64,000 nt of DNA from positions 17,642,698 to 17,706,697 of the forward strand of contig NW_024881321.1 in NCBI RefSeq assembly GCF_018691265.1, in the 5' to 3' direction. The notes under the pieces were generated by a model. It ran no database searches. It saw only the letters and a list, made by a program, of their open reading frames with translations, and had not been told where the DNA came from. Below, in pieces: positions 40,901 through 52,600 of this stretch. The first letter of the stretch is position 1. Each line of letters opens with the position of its first letter. The stretch comes from Tyto alba (taxonomy: Eukaryota; Chordata; Aves; Strigiformes; Tytonidae). Made by a program: the position numbers and the translations under genes.

Positions 40901-43060
40901 CCAAGGAAATGGTCAGTGGTCTCACTCACCCTTTGTGAAGAATGCAAACATGAGGGGAAAGACTACACACGTGGGGATCAACTGGCCTGAAGGGAAAACA
41001 AGATATGCCACAGGATCCTGTCTTCCTGCAGAGTATGTAAAGTTGGAAAAATATGAGGAAGGGAAACACATACCCCCAGTTTAACACTAGTTTGCAATTT
41101 GTTCTGAGGAGAAAGTCATTGGGGACCTGCCCAGGTCAGGCTGTAAAAGGAGCTGGTATCAAGTGTCAGAGCAGGGCTATTATCCACTGCACTCTTGTTT
41201 CCTCCCACCTATTGACATAATCAAATCACCCAATTCTTTCCTACAAAGCAGTAGTTCTCTGTGTAAGACTAAACTTAACATAATACTACAGTAAAGAGGA
41301 ACCAAAAGCTTTGTGGAGAACTTTGCCTATCAGTCTCCATTAGAAAACTGTTAGAGGTTATCCTCCAATTGACATATTACTGTGGTTATGCACATGCACA
41401 TGTTACTAAAAGTAGTTATACAACTGTGAGCAATTTAGTGGTTATGCATACCTTGCTTCATTTCACTGGTCCATTTGGAGTAGGAAGGACCATGTAGCTT
41501 TTACTTGTTTTAGCCGGAAAGTGATAAAATGATGTTTTTCCAAAAAAGACTGCTACCTTTTCTCCTTCTACAATATGCAATACCAGGAGTCAGTGAAAAA
41601 ATATCCATTTCATTCAGTTCATCAAAGCCCACTGAAGTTTTCAGCATTACCACAAGGGCAGAGGACACAAACATCACAGATTTTCTTTTGGATGATAGCT
41701 TGGCAATGCATCCAGCCTCAACAGCTGTGATTGCTCAGCAGGCAAAGGATGGCAGGGAATCACTGCTCCTGGGACTGTGCAACCCCATCCCTGCTACCGG
41801 GACTGCAGGCTATACAGGATGGAGACATATCTGGTCACCAAATTTTTAAGATCCTCTCTCCCTCTCTAAAGCCTTAAACGCTGATGAAGTTAACATTGTT
41901 TTTAATTGTTTCTTAAATAAACATGTGACATCAAAAAACTACACTATAGATTCTGCCTCATCTATATTTACCCAGGCATAATATCAGCTGCCTACACAAT
42001 TTTTGTCTTGATAATGCACAGCAATAATCATAGATCCACCCACAGCCCATCTATTTTGGTAGAGTGCAGAAATAGACATTAAACCTATAAATGTCAGAGC
42101 ATGCCTTCATTTTAGATGTTAGTATTATTTAAATTAGCACTTGAATGATGTTTCCACAACGTGATAGCTTTTCAAATGATGGTATATTGCACATGAAGTG
42201 CACTGGTCCTGCTTTAAGCACCTTCAACCCATTAGGTCCATCTATAATTTGGTGCTTTTAGAAATGCAAACACATTGTAGAAGAGATGTGGTCTCTTTGT
42301 TTGTGCCCAGGAGTCCCCAGGGAAATGCTGATGCCATAATTACTTGAGTATGGTTTGAACATTAGGCTCTAGTTGGGAGGTAAACATGCCTTGTGCTTGT
42401 TGTCCAGACGTATTTGAGAACAGCTGTGCCTTAGTGGTTGGAACAGCACGTTATATTGAATGTGTCGTCCGCATTTCAGAGCAAGTGTGACATCTGAAAG
42501 CAATGCTGTTGGGGAGGAAAAAGTGTTAACTGGAAGATGGAAGTACCAAATCATGTTTCCTCTGTAACTCTGGAAAAAATAGGAGCAAATCCTTCACTTT
42601 GTTCTGATCACTGAAAACCCAACAAGATTAATTCAAAGAAAACCTGTGAAGAAGGGCTGGTTCTCTGAGACTCTGAGTGGGCATGGAGAAGCTTATTGCG
42701 AGGAAGTCTTATTTAAAAAAATTAAAAACTAGTAAGTGCAGAATTGGACTGATGTTAGACCAGATCAGCTCAATGTTGGTTTCAAGTGACATAAAAATAA
42801 ATTCTGCTTGACCAGAATGGTACAAAAGGAGACATCTAGGATCAGATTTCTGGGGACAATATGCCTGTTGTAGGGTGTAAAAGTGCTTCCATAGTTCTCT
42901 TAAACAAGAGCAGAGGCTAAACACTGCAACTGAGGCAGCTGTTTCTGAGAAGGCTGTATCTGTCATTTAGTAAGTCTGCTCATTACAATAAATTCTTTGA
43001 TCACAAACATCACATTTTATTACAAACTGCGTGCAAATAGAGCATCATGCTTCATCAGGC

Positions 43061-43118
43061 AGGAGAATAAGTTAATTCTCCTCTCTAAAATAAGAGCCAG
43101 TGTGCTCCTTGCACACTG
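43061..43118. repeat. Two neighbouring perfect short hairpins
   Basis: AGGAGAAT-AAGTTA-ATTCTCCT (43061-43082) and CAGTGTGC-TCCTT-GCACACTG (43098-43118) each have an 8-bp perfect stem with a 5-6 base loop, 15 bp apart. The sequence is directly visible, but no RNA family is recognised. Confidence 0.6.
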
Positions 43119-43789
43119 TGCATAGCACAGGAGCCCTGTAACCATGACACTGTCACACACACACAAGCTGCACGTACAAAAGCAACACTGACACCTCGTG
43201 GACAATATTCAGACACATATTTAATAACTATGATTTCTTCAGAAGCATTAACTTTAGCAGATTGATCACAAAAAATTCCGGTAAATGGTTTTTGTAGCAC
43301 CTTTATTGAGTGCTGGAGAGGGCAGTGCAGGCAGCCCAGCAGTTTCATTCAAAACTAGTCTTGTATCCTCCTGGAGAAGTATTGATGGGATACTGACTGG
43401 CATTGGGGGTCTACAGCAGTTTTAGTTGCCATCAGGTCTACACTTTGAAGGAAATCTCCCACTCATCCCTACTTACAATGGTTTGGTTTGCGTCCTAGTG
43501 CTGTCTCAGCACGTAAAACTGAACTGGAAGACATCTTTCAGGTCTGCAAACTGCACGGGACAAACAGGCACTCAGTCCACAGGACCAGACTTGACCCATC
43601 TTAAGGAAGGAGCCCCAAGATGCAGCATGGAGGTGATGCCCGGCCCTCCCAGAGCCATGCACAGACTGGATTCCTGGATGTTCAGCAAGCCAGGCTTTGC
43701 ATGGTATTATTGCAGCTGCTTCCAGGCTCTGGCTAGCCCAGATCTACTTTTCACATGGTACCCCTGAGTTTCTCTGTTCCCCAGCACTG

Positions 43790-44605
43790 TCAATAACAAT
43801 AAACTAGGAGGAGCTGTGGACTCCCTTGAGGGTAAAAATGCCTTACATAGACATCTGGATAGACTGGAGAGCTGGGCAATCACCAACTGTATGAAATTTA
43901 ACAAGATCAAGTGCCAGATTCTGTACCTGGGACAGGGTAATCCTGGTTGTATGTACAAATTAGGGGATGAGGGGCTGGAGAGCAGCCCCACGGAAGCAGA
44001 TCTGGGTGTTTGGGTTGATGGCAAGTTGAGATGAGTCAACAGTGTGTCCTGGCAGCCAAAAGGGCCAACCATGTCCTGAGGTGCATCAAGTCGAGGGAGG
44101 TGCACTCTACACTGCACTGGTGTGGCCCCACCTCAAATACTGTGCACAGTTTTGGGCGCCTCAGTATAAGACTTGAACTATTAGAGCATGTCCAGAGGAG
44201 GGCGATGAAGGTAGTGAAAGGCCTCAAGGGCAAGACTTACGAGGAGCAGCTGAGGTCATTTGGTTTGTTCACCTTGGAGAAGAGAAGGCTGAGGGGTGAC
44301 CTTATCACAGTCTACAACTTCCTCGGGGTGGGGGGCGCAGCGATGGAGCGGGGAGGTTCTGATCTCTCTGGTCAGGGTAAGTTCAGACTGGACATTAGGA
44401 AAAGGTTCTTCACCAAGAGGGTGGTTGGTCACTGGAACAGGGTCCCCAGGGAAGTGGTCATAGCATCAAGTGTGTCAGAATTTAAGGAGCATCTGGACGA
44501 CGGTCTTAGTCGTAAGGTTTATTTTTAGGTAGTACTGCAAGGACCAGGGAGTTGGACTCAATGGTCCTTATGGGTCTCTTCCAATATGAATTAATCTATG
44601 ATTCG
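43790..44605 (+). mobile_element. CR1 LINE, 5'-truncated, 3' end of reverse transcriptase frame and 3' UTR
   Basis: The plus strand encodes the C-terminal part of the CR1 polyprotein in broken pieces: NKLGGAVDSLEG, then WAITNCMKFNKIKC, SSPTEADLGVWVDGKL, MSQQCVLAAKRANHVL, EHVQRRAMKVVKGLKGKTYE, RRLRGDLITVYNFL and FRLDIRKRFFTKRVVGHWN. The frame stops at 44526-44528. A short 3' UTR follows with the typical GTTGGACTCAATGGTCC and GGGTCTCTTCCAA words, closing in a degenerate CR1 octamer (CTATGATTCG) instead of a poly(A) tail. The 5' truncation near 43,790 is usual for CR1. Frameshifts near 44,030 and around 44,100 and 44,170 show it is dead. It carries no functional protein. Confidence 0.93.
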
Positions 44606-47049
44606 ATTTTGGGTAGCCCACTTGACCAGCCAAGGGAAAAGCAACTACAGGCTCAAACCAGCTCTTTCTTCACTGTGTGTATCTTCTGTTCTGAAACAAG
44701 GTTTTCAGCTGGATGGCTACTCTGGACACGAAGAGAAGGATTATACTATACAGAATGCTTCATTCCTGCTTCATGAACATTCAAAATTGGATAGTACAAG
44801 TTTAAGCTCTTTAGACAAAAATGGCCATATACTTCTAAATATCTGCAACTCCAAATACTAAGTGTGCACAAGCAATTGAAGTAATCATTCAGACAGATAA
44901 CAGCATAGAGTATACACAGCCAGTGCAACTAGGTCTCTATTTTGAAAATGGATAAAGACCTATTTCCCACACCAAGAAGCCACATCTCTTAGTCCAGAGT
45001 TTTACAAGCATAAGCTCATGCAATACTTCTCCCTGTGTATGTTCCAGTGGGACATGATGTATGGCATTTATGTCATCTCTCAGCACACACTCCAACCAAA
45101 AATAAAACCAATATATTAAAACCTTCTAGATTTCTTTTTATCAGAGTGAAGGCTTGAATAAGTTGTAATTTGAGTACATGAACAGTTTGGATAAGCTTCA
45201 AGAGAAGTTTTTCTGATAGTAAGACTACGAACAACAATTCCCAACTCCCTTGTTAAGAAGTGGTTGCTGAGCAAGAGTTCTGAAGAGAATAGTAAATGAG
45301 TGGAAAACCTTCTTAACTCTAAGAAAACTCCAACACAATATTTTGGTAAAGGGGCACTGCCAGCTCTTTCTTTTGGTCCAGACTGAAGGTCAACATTAAA
45401 ATAAAACCAAACATCACACTAAGTACCAATCCATCCAGATTCCACTTTACTGCAAGCCAGTCAGCACACAACCCATTAGCTACTCAAGGCAAACAGTAAT
45501 CTGTTTTACTCCCCAGCTTTTTACTGTCACTGCAGATCTTAATATGCTTCCAGACAGAGTGAGCTAACATATTAAACTTTAAGCATATAAACTCTATCCC
45601 TTACACACCAGATGTCTGAAGGAAGGATATTGCTAAACATTCAATATGCCTTTTTGGAAAAAAAAAGTTAAACTTCATTCTTTCTAGTCACTAGAAAGAC
45701 TGAGGAAGGAAAACATATGTTAAACGCATTCAATAGCTAACACTGACAGTATAAGCTGAACTACAGTAATACATAATCAATTATAATTCTTCAAATGGAT
45801 AGTGTATAGCCTGGCATACAGCTTGACATGTTACAGCCTGCACATGTCTGTCAGCACCCATCTAGGACTACAAAGACTGAGTGGACAATCACTATTAACA
45901 GTGCACAAAAGGCTATTCACACTAATACCTAGGTATAGAGTAAGTGTCCAAATGTAGACCCTCTGGATCATACCAGTAATATCAAATTCTTGGATCAAAC
46001 TGCTGAAACTCTTTCCTATGTTACAAATCACGTGGCTTTCTTGTAGTGATATTAAGCAAAGCAATGTCATGTTGAAGATGGCATAATCAAACCACTTAAG
46101 ACTATCTAGATGTGTGATTTCCAGTCAGGTCTTCAATTGATACATACCATTTATCAGGAGACTTTTTTTTTTTTTTTTTTCAGTAAAATCTGATGCTTTT
46201 TTTGAAGAAAAGTAAACAAAATGCAACTTAGAGGCACTTTAAATAAACATTCCTCTTTTTAGGAGATAAATAAATATACTCTCCTTTTTAGGAGAAGGGA
46301 AAACAAAACAAAACAAAACAGAACCCAAAACAACCAACCAACCAAAACACAAACAAAAAACCAAACACTTTCTGGCCAAGATTTCCATACATAAAAGATG
46401 CCAATACCAGAGAGTTCCCTGTGTTAGACCTTCTTACCAGACTAACCAATTGCATTCCTGGCAAGTAGCACTCTTCATTTACAGGCTAGTTTTCTAGCTA
46501 AAAGGATGGATGTCTTCCCAGAATTTTAAAAAAGTCCTCTGCCAGCAGAAGCCAGTCTAAGTTAGCTGTTCCTGAAAACAGCATCCTTTTTCCTCCTGAG
46601 TTTTCTGCCAGTTGACTGCAAAAACTGAGAGCGCTGCTGTGCCTAGCTCCGACAGAACAATAGCTTTACTCTGAAAACTTTTTTTCCAAACAGACAAACA
46701 AGAGATATGAATAAAAGAGCAATTTGTCCAAACCCAGGAACCATCCCTTCTTCCAAGCAAATATCCCTGCAGCTCTGTCTCTGGACCACTGCACCTCAGA
46801 CTTCCCTCTTCACAGGTACACAACTGCAACCAGAACAGAACAGCTGTAAAGTTACCTATACAATAGACAGGGAGAGACAAAGAGAGGGACACAAACACAC
46901 ACACCATTCACAGTCTCCTAGATAATCTTGCCGGTTATTCATCTGAAGATGGGCTGGAGAATACCTGCTCGAGTGCAGACTTCAAGCTAGAAACCCTCGA
47001 GGTACCCAGTTAGAAGGCACACATGTTCAGAACACAAAAGTTATCACAA
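44606..47049. other. Interval between the CR1 element and the TBC1D4 3' region
   Basis: AT-rich, no gene recognised. It holds a (T)18 tract at 46163-46180, a short direct repeat at 46251-46295 and the AAAAC tract after it. The TBC1D4 transcript could extend into this stretch if it uses a more distal poly(A) site. Confidence 0.55.
46299..46370. repeat. (AAAAC)n-derived low-complexity tract
   Basis: Four clean AAAAC units grade into AACC and AACA units. Just upstream, TCCTCTTTTTAGGAGA (46251-46266) and CTCTCCTTTTTAGGAGA (46279-46295) form a short direct repeat. Confidence 0.9.
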
Positions 47050-49469
47050 ATGTCCTAATGTCATGAAGCATTTATTTCACTGTGGTTTTACGTCTGTAGT
47101 TTACTCCTACTTGTTAATATGGTGTCCTCCTCCTCCTTCTCCCAAGCTAGATGCACAGCGTAGAATTCATCAAATTACTATTCTCAACATGCACACATAC
47201 TAAATGAACTGCTACAGAAGAAAGATACCTTTTAATAATTTCATCTTCAGTTAAGAACAGTGCAAGACTATCTTCTCAGAGAAGAATTTCTATCCTCCCT
47301 ATGTTCTTATACAAGTCTTGTAGTGTTTTTCCCCACAACTAGAAATTAAAACCAGATCCTTTTCATCTTTCAGGTAAACAGTACTATTGAGAATGAGATT
47401 GGTACTTGAAGTGTAGAAAAATAAAACTATTCGTAGGCCATGGGAAATGCAGCAATGATATTTATTGGAATTTCTCCAGGCATTACATGAAAAATTTTGT
47501 AAGTGAAACAGAGGATAAAGCACATTCAGTGCATCTTAAAAAAAAGATGTATCTGAATAACCTTGATTCCTTGTAATACACGCTACTGCAGTTCCTGGGA
47601 TTGGTTTTGTATGTACACATCAGCTAAAACTTACTCTGAACAAAACTGCCAAGAACTGCTTTTTCACTTGGCGTTTTCTCACCTAGTACAATACAATATC
47701 CTTGAAATATCTAGACAGATTCCACATAATTCTATACACGGTGTTAAGAACTTTCACCCCAACTGTAAAAAGAAAGACTGTTAAGCAAATCAATATCTTC
47801 AATCAAATAAAACACCATGGAAGTAAAAAACAACAAAAAAACAACCCAGAAGACCCCAAGCCCCTAAGTTCCACAGCAGCGTGCAGCAAATCAGCATCGT
47901 TGTTCCTCATTTTTACGTTAACATAAAGCGAAATACTTAGAAAGCAGTGACATTCAGTCCTTGCTTTCTAGATTGGACAATCTTATGCATAAAGACACTG
48001 CTGGATTTGGCACTTTGCTTAATAGTTTTTCTTACTAAAATAATGTTTCCTGAAATACAGTATAAATGGTAAGAGATAACATGAGCCACTGTAACACTCA
48101 ATCAACGGTTCAGACATGCACTCCAAAATACGTGTCTATTACACATTTGTCTAAGCGCTCAAAAATTCCACTCAAAAACATTTTCAAAACTATATGAATC
48201 TTTTTATACCTTTATAAACATATTTTCTCCCTTGAAATGATTAGAGCTTACCTCACCTTCTGCCCAGAACACACAAATTCATGACTTTTGTTTTAAAAAG
48301 ACGACCACAAAGCAGTATTAAAACAGGAATAACCTGGAAAGCATTATTAAAACTGCACCTGTACTTCAGAATCCCCTTTGAAATGTATATCTACTGTGTA
48401 AGTGAAAACTGAAAGGTACATAATATTTGAAACTTGCTTGGTCCTCTCTTGTGCACTTATGCTCAACTTCCTACAACCTGTCTCAATTTTCTCTTCAAAT
48501 AAAATTTAAGAACAGCTTTCTGGTTCCCATTACAGTAAGACAAGGCTTCTTCCGGTATTTCTTTGGTTAAAGGAGAATCCCTTACATGCCTAACTCTCAT
48601 AACAGCAAGTCTCTTGCGGAAAATTAACATCAGAATAAATACCATCCTGTAGCCTTGCTTCCTTCCTCCTGTCCTCATGACCAGCCCCAGGACAGGCAGA
48701 AGCAAACAGGCCAGGAAGGAAGTAGCAGTCACTGTTAGCTCTTGCCCTTACAAGTTCTGTGAGTGTGTATAGATACCTGTTTCTTAGCTCTGAGTTACGG
48801 AGGCGGAGCTATGACGTGATGCTTCTTGTTCCAGTTCCAGCATGCATGTGGAATTGCACTGCTGACCGGTACGGCCCAGGCAGCTGATGGCACTAGAGCT
48901 CTTTCTGTACAAACCAAGTCATGATGCTTATTCTGCTTATTGGTCTGTGCACACAACGTCAGAATTAAAAGAGGCACACATGAGTTCACACAGATTTTCC
49001 ACAGATGTGAAACATGCTGCTCTTTGGAGGGAAAATTACATTCTTCTTTTTTTTTTTTTTGTCTTCAAGTATTATTCAACATACATATATACAAAGACAC
49101 ACTATCCTCATTTCACTACAAGACAAGCACATCCAGAGTGAATTTGTAGATCACCATTATCTTGGCTTTGACTATTGAACTTTCTCTTTTCCTTTAGGTC
49201 AACTCTATATATACATCTACTCATCATAATTACATGTGAGAATCCTTTATTTCCCCCTTGTGTTTTATTTACATCATCATAAAAAAATTAATAGCTTTAA
49301 TTTGCATACTGACATTTGAAGGCCCATCTGCAGCTATGAGTGTCCCAGCACTAGTTTTGGATAATACCGTTGCCTATTGCTAAAGTCCTTTGAAAGCAGC
49401 AAACTCATATTTTCTTTCCCTTTTTTTGAACAAATGCTGCCTAGAAAACCCTGGTTTATGGCTTACTCC
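47050..49469 (-). other. TBC1D4: Probable TBC1D4 3' untranslated region and/or downstream flank
   Basis: This sequence follows the stop codon on the minus strand. It has no further recognisable exon. AATAAA words on the minus strand (TTTATT on plus) occur at 49264-49269, 49246-49251, 47461-47466 and 47071-47076. The last is followed by GU-rich sequence (TTTTGTGTTC, then TGTGTGCC), which makes it the best-looking distal site. Whether the transcript ends near 49,230 or near 47,050 cannot be settled from sequence alone. A (T)14 tract lies at 49047-49060. Confidence 0.45.
47071..47076 (-). terminator. Candidate distal poly(A) signal of TBC1D4
   Basis: AATAAA on the minus strand, about 2.4 kb beyond the stop codon, with GU-rich sequence 20-60 bases downstream (minus-strand direction). 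Use of the site is inferred. The nearer AATAAA words at 49246 and 49264 have no obvious GU-rich element after them. Confidence 0.35.
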
Positions 49470-49688
49470 TTATTTTATTTTATTATTTGGATTATAGTTT
49501 ACTTCCTTCAAGAGCAGTTCACAGTCAGACAATGCTTCTGCTGGCAAATATTTCATTATCTGCTCAAGAGTCTTTTGATATGTTATCTTCTCCTGTTCCA
49601 GGGACTGAATTACAGTCTTCATTTTGTTCTCTTGAGTCAAAATAGTCTCCAGGCTGGATTCCAGACTCTGAATTTTAGCATGAGCAAC
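49470..49688 (-). CDS. TBC1D4: TBC1D4 last coding exon with stop codon
   Basis: Coding part 219 bp: 72 codons and TAA. It starts [20 protein letters not shown], runs through a charged, leucine-rich coiled coil ([20 protein letters not shown]) and ends [15 protein letters not shown]. The acceptor is TTGTTTGCAG directly before GTT. The final residues stop a few positions earlier than I recall for mammalian TBC1D4. The stop sits in an AT-rich stretch that also contains an AATAAA word overlapping the coding end (49474-49479), which is too early to serve as the poly(A) signal. Confidence 0.95.
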   Translation of the reverse strand, partial: VAHAKIQSLESSLETILTQENKMKTVIQSLEQEKITYQKTLEQIMKYLPAEALSDCELLLKEVNYNPNNKIK

Positions 49689-52600
49689 CTGCAAACAACA
49701 ACATTATAATAAATTGAGACATTCTGAATAACTTTTTTTTTTTTTTAATATTGTGATATGATATATGTTAAGGGAAGAACTTAATTACACAGATGTTTCT
49801 AAAAGCCAGCTGTGTAGGCAGACGATACAAGGAATGCCTATTGTGTATCATATGCAGAATCTCCTTATAGTGACCAAATCAGTCTGAAAGATTTCTGAAA
49901 GCATTACAGAGGGAAGGAGACATGCAAGTTGCAGCGAGCAAAGGACAGTTGAGAGTAAAGAGGAGCTGGAGCTGCAGCTGCAGGGAGAAGAAGGAAATCA
50001 GCAGGTAGAGCAGCACTGGAAGAGACAACTTATCTGACAGTGATGGAGCAAAAGGAACCCTATGTAATAAAGTAAATTAGCAGGATGGAGAGGTTAGAGG
50101 GAATGAGAACCCCAACATTAAGCCCAGAAGCAGACAGCCTTCCCTATTCTCCAATAAAAGACCTACAGCTTCCTCTGGGAAAAAACCCCACTGGTTAGTA
50201 ATCAGAAACCCTGGACCTCAGCAGTAGTGTATGTGTCTCTGTGGAAAGTGGGGGAATTCTGATCGTTCCTGGGAAAGGGCCCAAGCAGAGGAATGAAGAA
50301 GCTATACAAACAAAAAGATGAAAACGTGAAGGAATTGAGGAAGATGCATTACAGTACAGCACTCTGGAAGAACAGAAGAATTTCAATAGAGCCTTTCAAA
50401 CCAGTCAGTCATAATTATTTTATGCCCTTGGTGCATTTTCAGAACAGAGGTCAAAGCCCAGGTAGCAGTAAATAAATAAGTAAAAAGAAAGTAAAAATAA
50501 TAATAGTAAAAAAGGCAAATGATCCCCATTTTCAATATCAAAAGAACACAGCACAGCACCCTTAGCCCATAAACACAAAAATGGGGACTTGATCTTTCCT
50601 TTTTTTTTCCTGCTTCTGTTTTCAGGTTTCAGAAGCTAAGGAGCTCTCTGAGCTCTTCCTAATGCTTGTTCAGACTAACAAATATAACAAGAAATGTCCT
50701 CGTGATGCAAAAAGAAGAGCTTGTCTTTCAGAAAAATGCAAGACAATACATACTGAAACCCGAAACAAGTTTTAGGCACGCTATGGAAGAAAGGATGAGC
50801 AGTGAAGGAGGAAGAGAAGACTTTTTTAAAGCATGGCTTTATTGGGCAAACTCTGGTGGGTACTCAGCTGTATTCAAGTCTGCTAGGAGAGGCCACCTTT
50901 CAAAAGTAGGACTATGAGCTTCAGCAGAAGGAAACAGAATGATAATGCCTACAAAGGTCTGGAGAAAATAATGTCTACTGCACTACAGATTATTTCTTAA
51001 AACTTTCCAAAAGGGAAGCAGAGAGATGAAGGGACAGAGAACTTATTTTTCAGCAAGATACAAAAATTTTGTCAACAGATTTTATGGGACACAAGGGCAG
51101 CGATATTTTGAGAAAAAGAAATCTACATCAAGAAAGAAAAGCCCAAGGAATGACAAAGGAGTTAAAAATGTCTACCAAATTAATCACTGTAATTGAGAGA
51201 ACTGCTCAACTGCCTAAGGTGTTGCAGTTAGAAGACTTCTCATGTACATTTAAAAAAGACACTCCTCTATTGGCTGAAGCATAGAAATTACCTCTCCGTG
51301 TGTTTGTAGTATTAAGTCATTTACCTGTAGCTTCTCCAACAAATCCATGTTTTGTCTCTTCAGATGATTGTTTGCCCTCTCCAGTTTCTCCAGGGGTTCA
51401 CCTTCATCACAGGGATTCACATTTTCCTGCAGTTCATCCTGAAGAACATGGTACTCTACTTCATAGGCATGGAGCTGTTTGGAAATATCCATCTCAAACA
51501 CCTGTCATGAAATAAAAGAACAATTTTTAACTACAATAAAGAGCACTTATTCCACATGAATACTTGGCTAAGAGGCAACCCTGCTCGATTAACAATGTTT
51601 TTTTCCCGTTCCTCTCAAAAAAGTATTTTAAGGGGAAGTCTACAGTAAGAGCATTTTAGTGTCTAGAGTTCTTACTGTAGACATAATAAATCATAGACTT
51701 CAAAATAGATTGGATCATCACTTTTACCATTACCAAATACCATCTTTCACTAAGAGGTGTATCAGCAGAAAAGTCTTATTCAATCCAAGAATTTTATAAT
51801 ATGACCAATTCTTATCATGTGTTGTTCAGGAATATTATGAAGCTCAAGAAGAAATTATTTAAGTCAAGTCTCACCACCATGTGATGGGAGTAGGATCACA
51901 CAAGGAAAAATAATTCAGAAGTCATCAGATCTCCATCCTCAAAACTGGATCTCTTGACTCCAAGTGCCCATCTATAGACTTCTATAAAAACACTCTTCAT
52001 GTTTACAGTTTCCCTGTGCACTGTCTCTGTGTTAAGATATACTGTTTTCTTATTGGGATGCTTTGGTGGCACAGCATTGTGAAGACTATAGAACTGAGCA
52101 CCTAACAGCAATGGGACCATATGACCCTTATATGTTTATGTATCTAGTCACAGCTTCTCAGCTTCTGAAAGTTACCAAATAGTTTAGACTAAGAAGAGAA
52201 GGATGTCTACAGTGATATTAATTCTGTTTCTTGTTTTAGAGATCACAAACACTACACCAACAGAAGACATACAGATCCCACAACAAAATAAGTTCTGCAT
52301 TACCTTTACTGTCCTTCAGGTAATGCAAATAGGGCAAAACTTTAAATTACATCTGGTGTTCAACATGTACTGGGCTGGGCAAGTGCCATCTTCCTCTATG
52401 GAGCCACCCAGTCAATTCTTCCTCTGTGTATTATACTCCTGCATAATGCCTACATTTTTCTTTCATTATCTGCTATAAGAGAACAGTCCTGGGAATTACA
52501 ACACTGAGACAGCCAAACAACTCCACTTGCAGCCAGCCTGTGTAGGAGCAATATGATACAGGCAGCCTACACCTGAATGCAGATCCAGAAGGCTGCTTAG

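Larger units (their letters stand above)
28871..43789. other. Gene-free desert, fifth part
   Basis: About 15 kb without a recognisable gene. Frames of up to about 123 codons (for example 33310-33681 and 38746-39099) lack family motifs. It contains A/T tracts at 29,867, 34,836 and 36,872, the POU/SOX-word cluster near 37,900 and the paired hairpins at 43,061. Confidence 0.6.

Noticed and set aside
44031..44528. 165-codon plus-strand open frame as a host gene
   Set aside because: Its sequence is the C-terminal part of the CR1 LINE frame, with a scrambled middle segment and a CR1 3' end right after the stop.
48463..48732. 89-codon minus-strand frame with a hydrophobic start, downstream of TBC1D4
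   Set aside because: It lies in the probable 3' UTR or flank, has no recognisable family motif, and its length is ordinary for chance.
51685..51720. Another possible reverse CR1 terminus in a TBC1D4 intron
   Set aside because: The match is about 30 bp of weak similarity with nothing beyond it.
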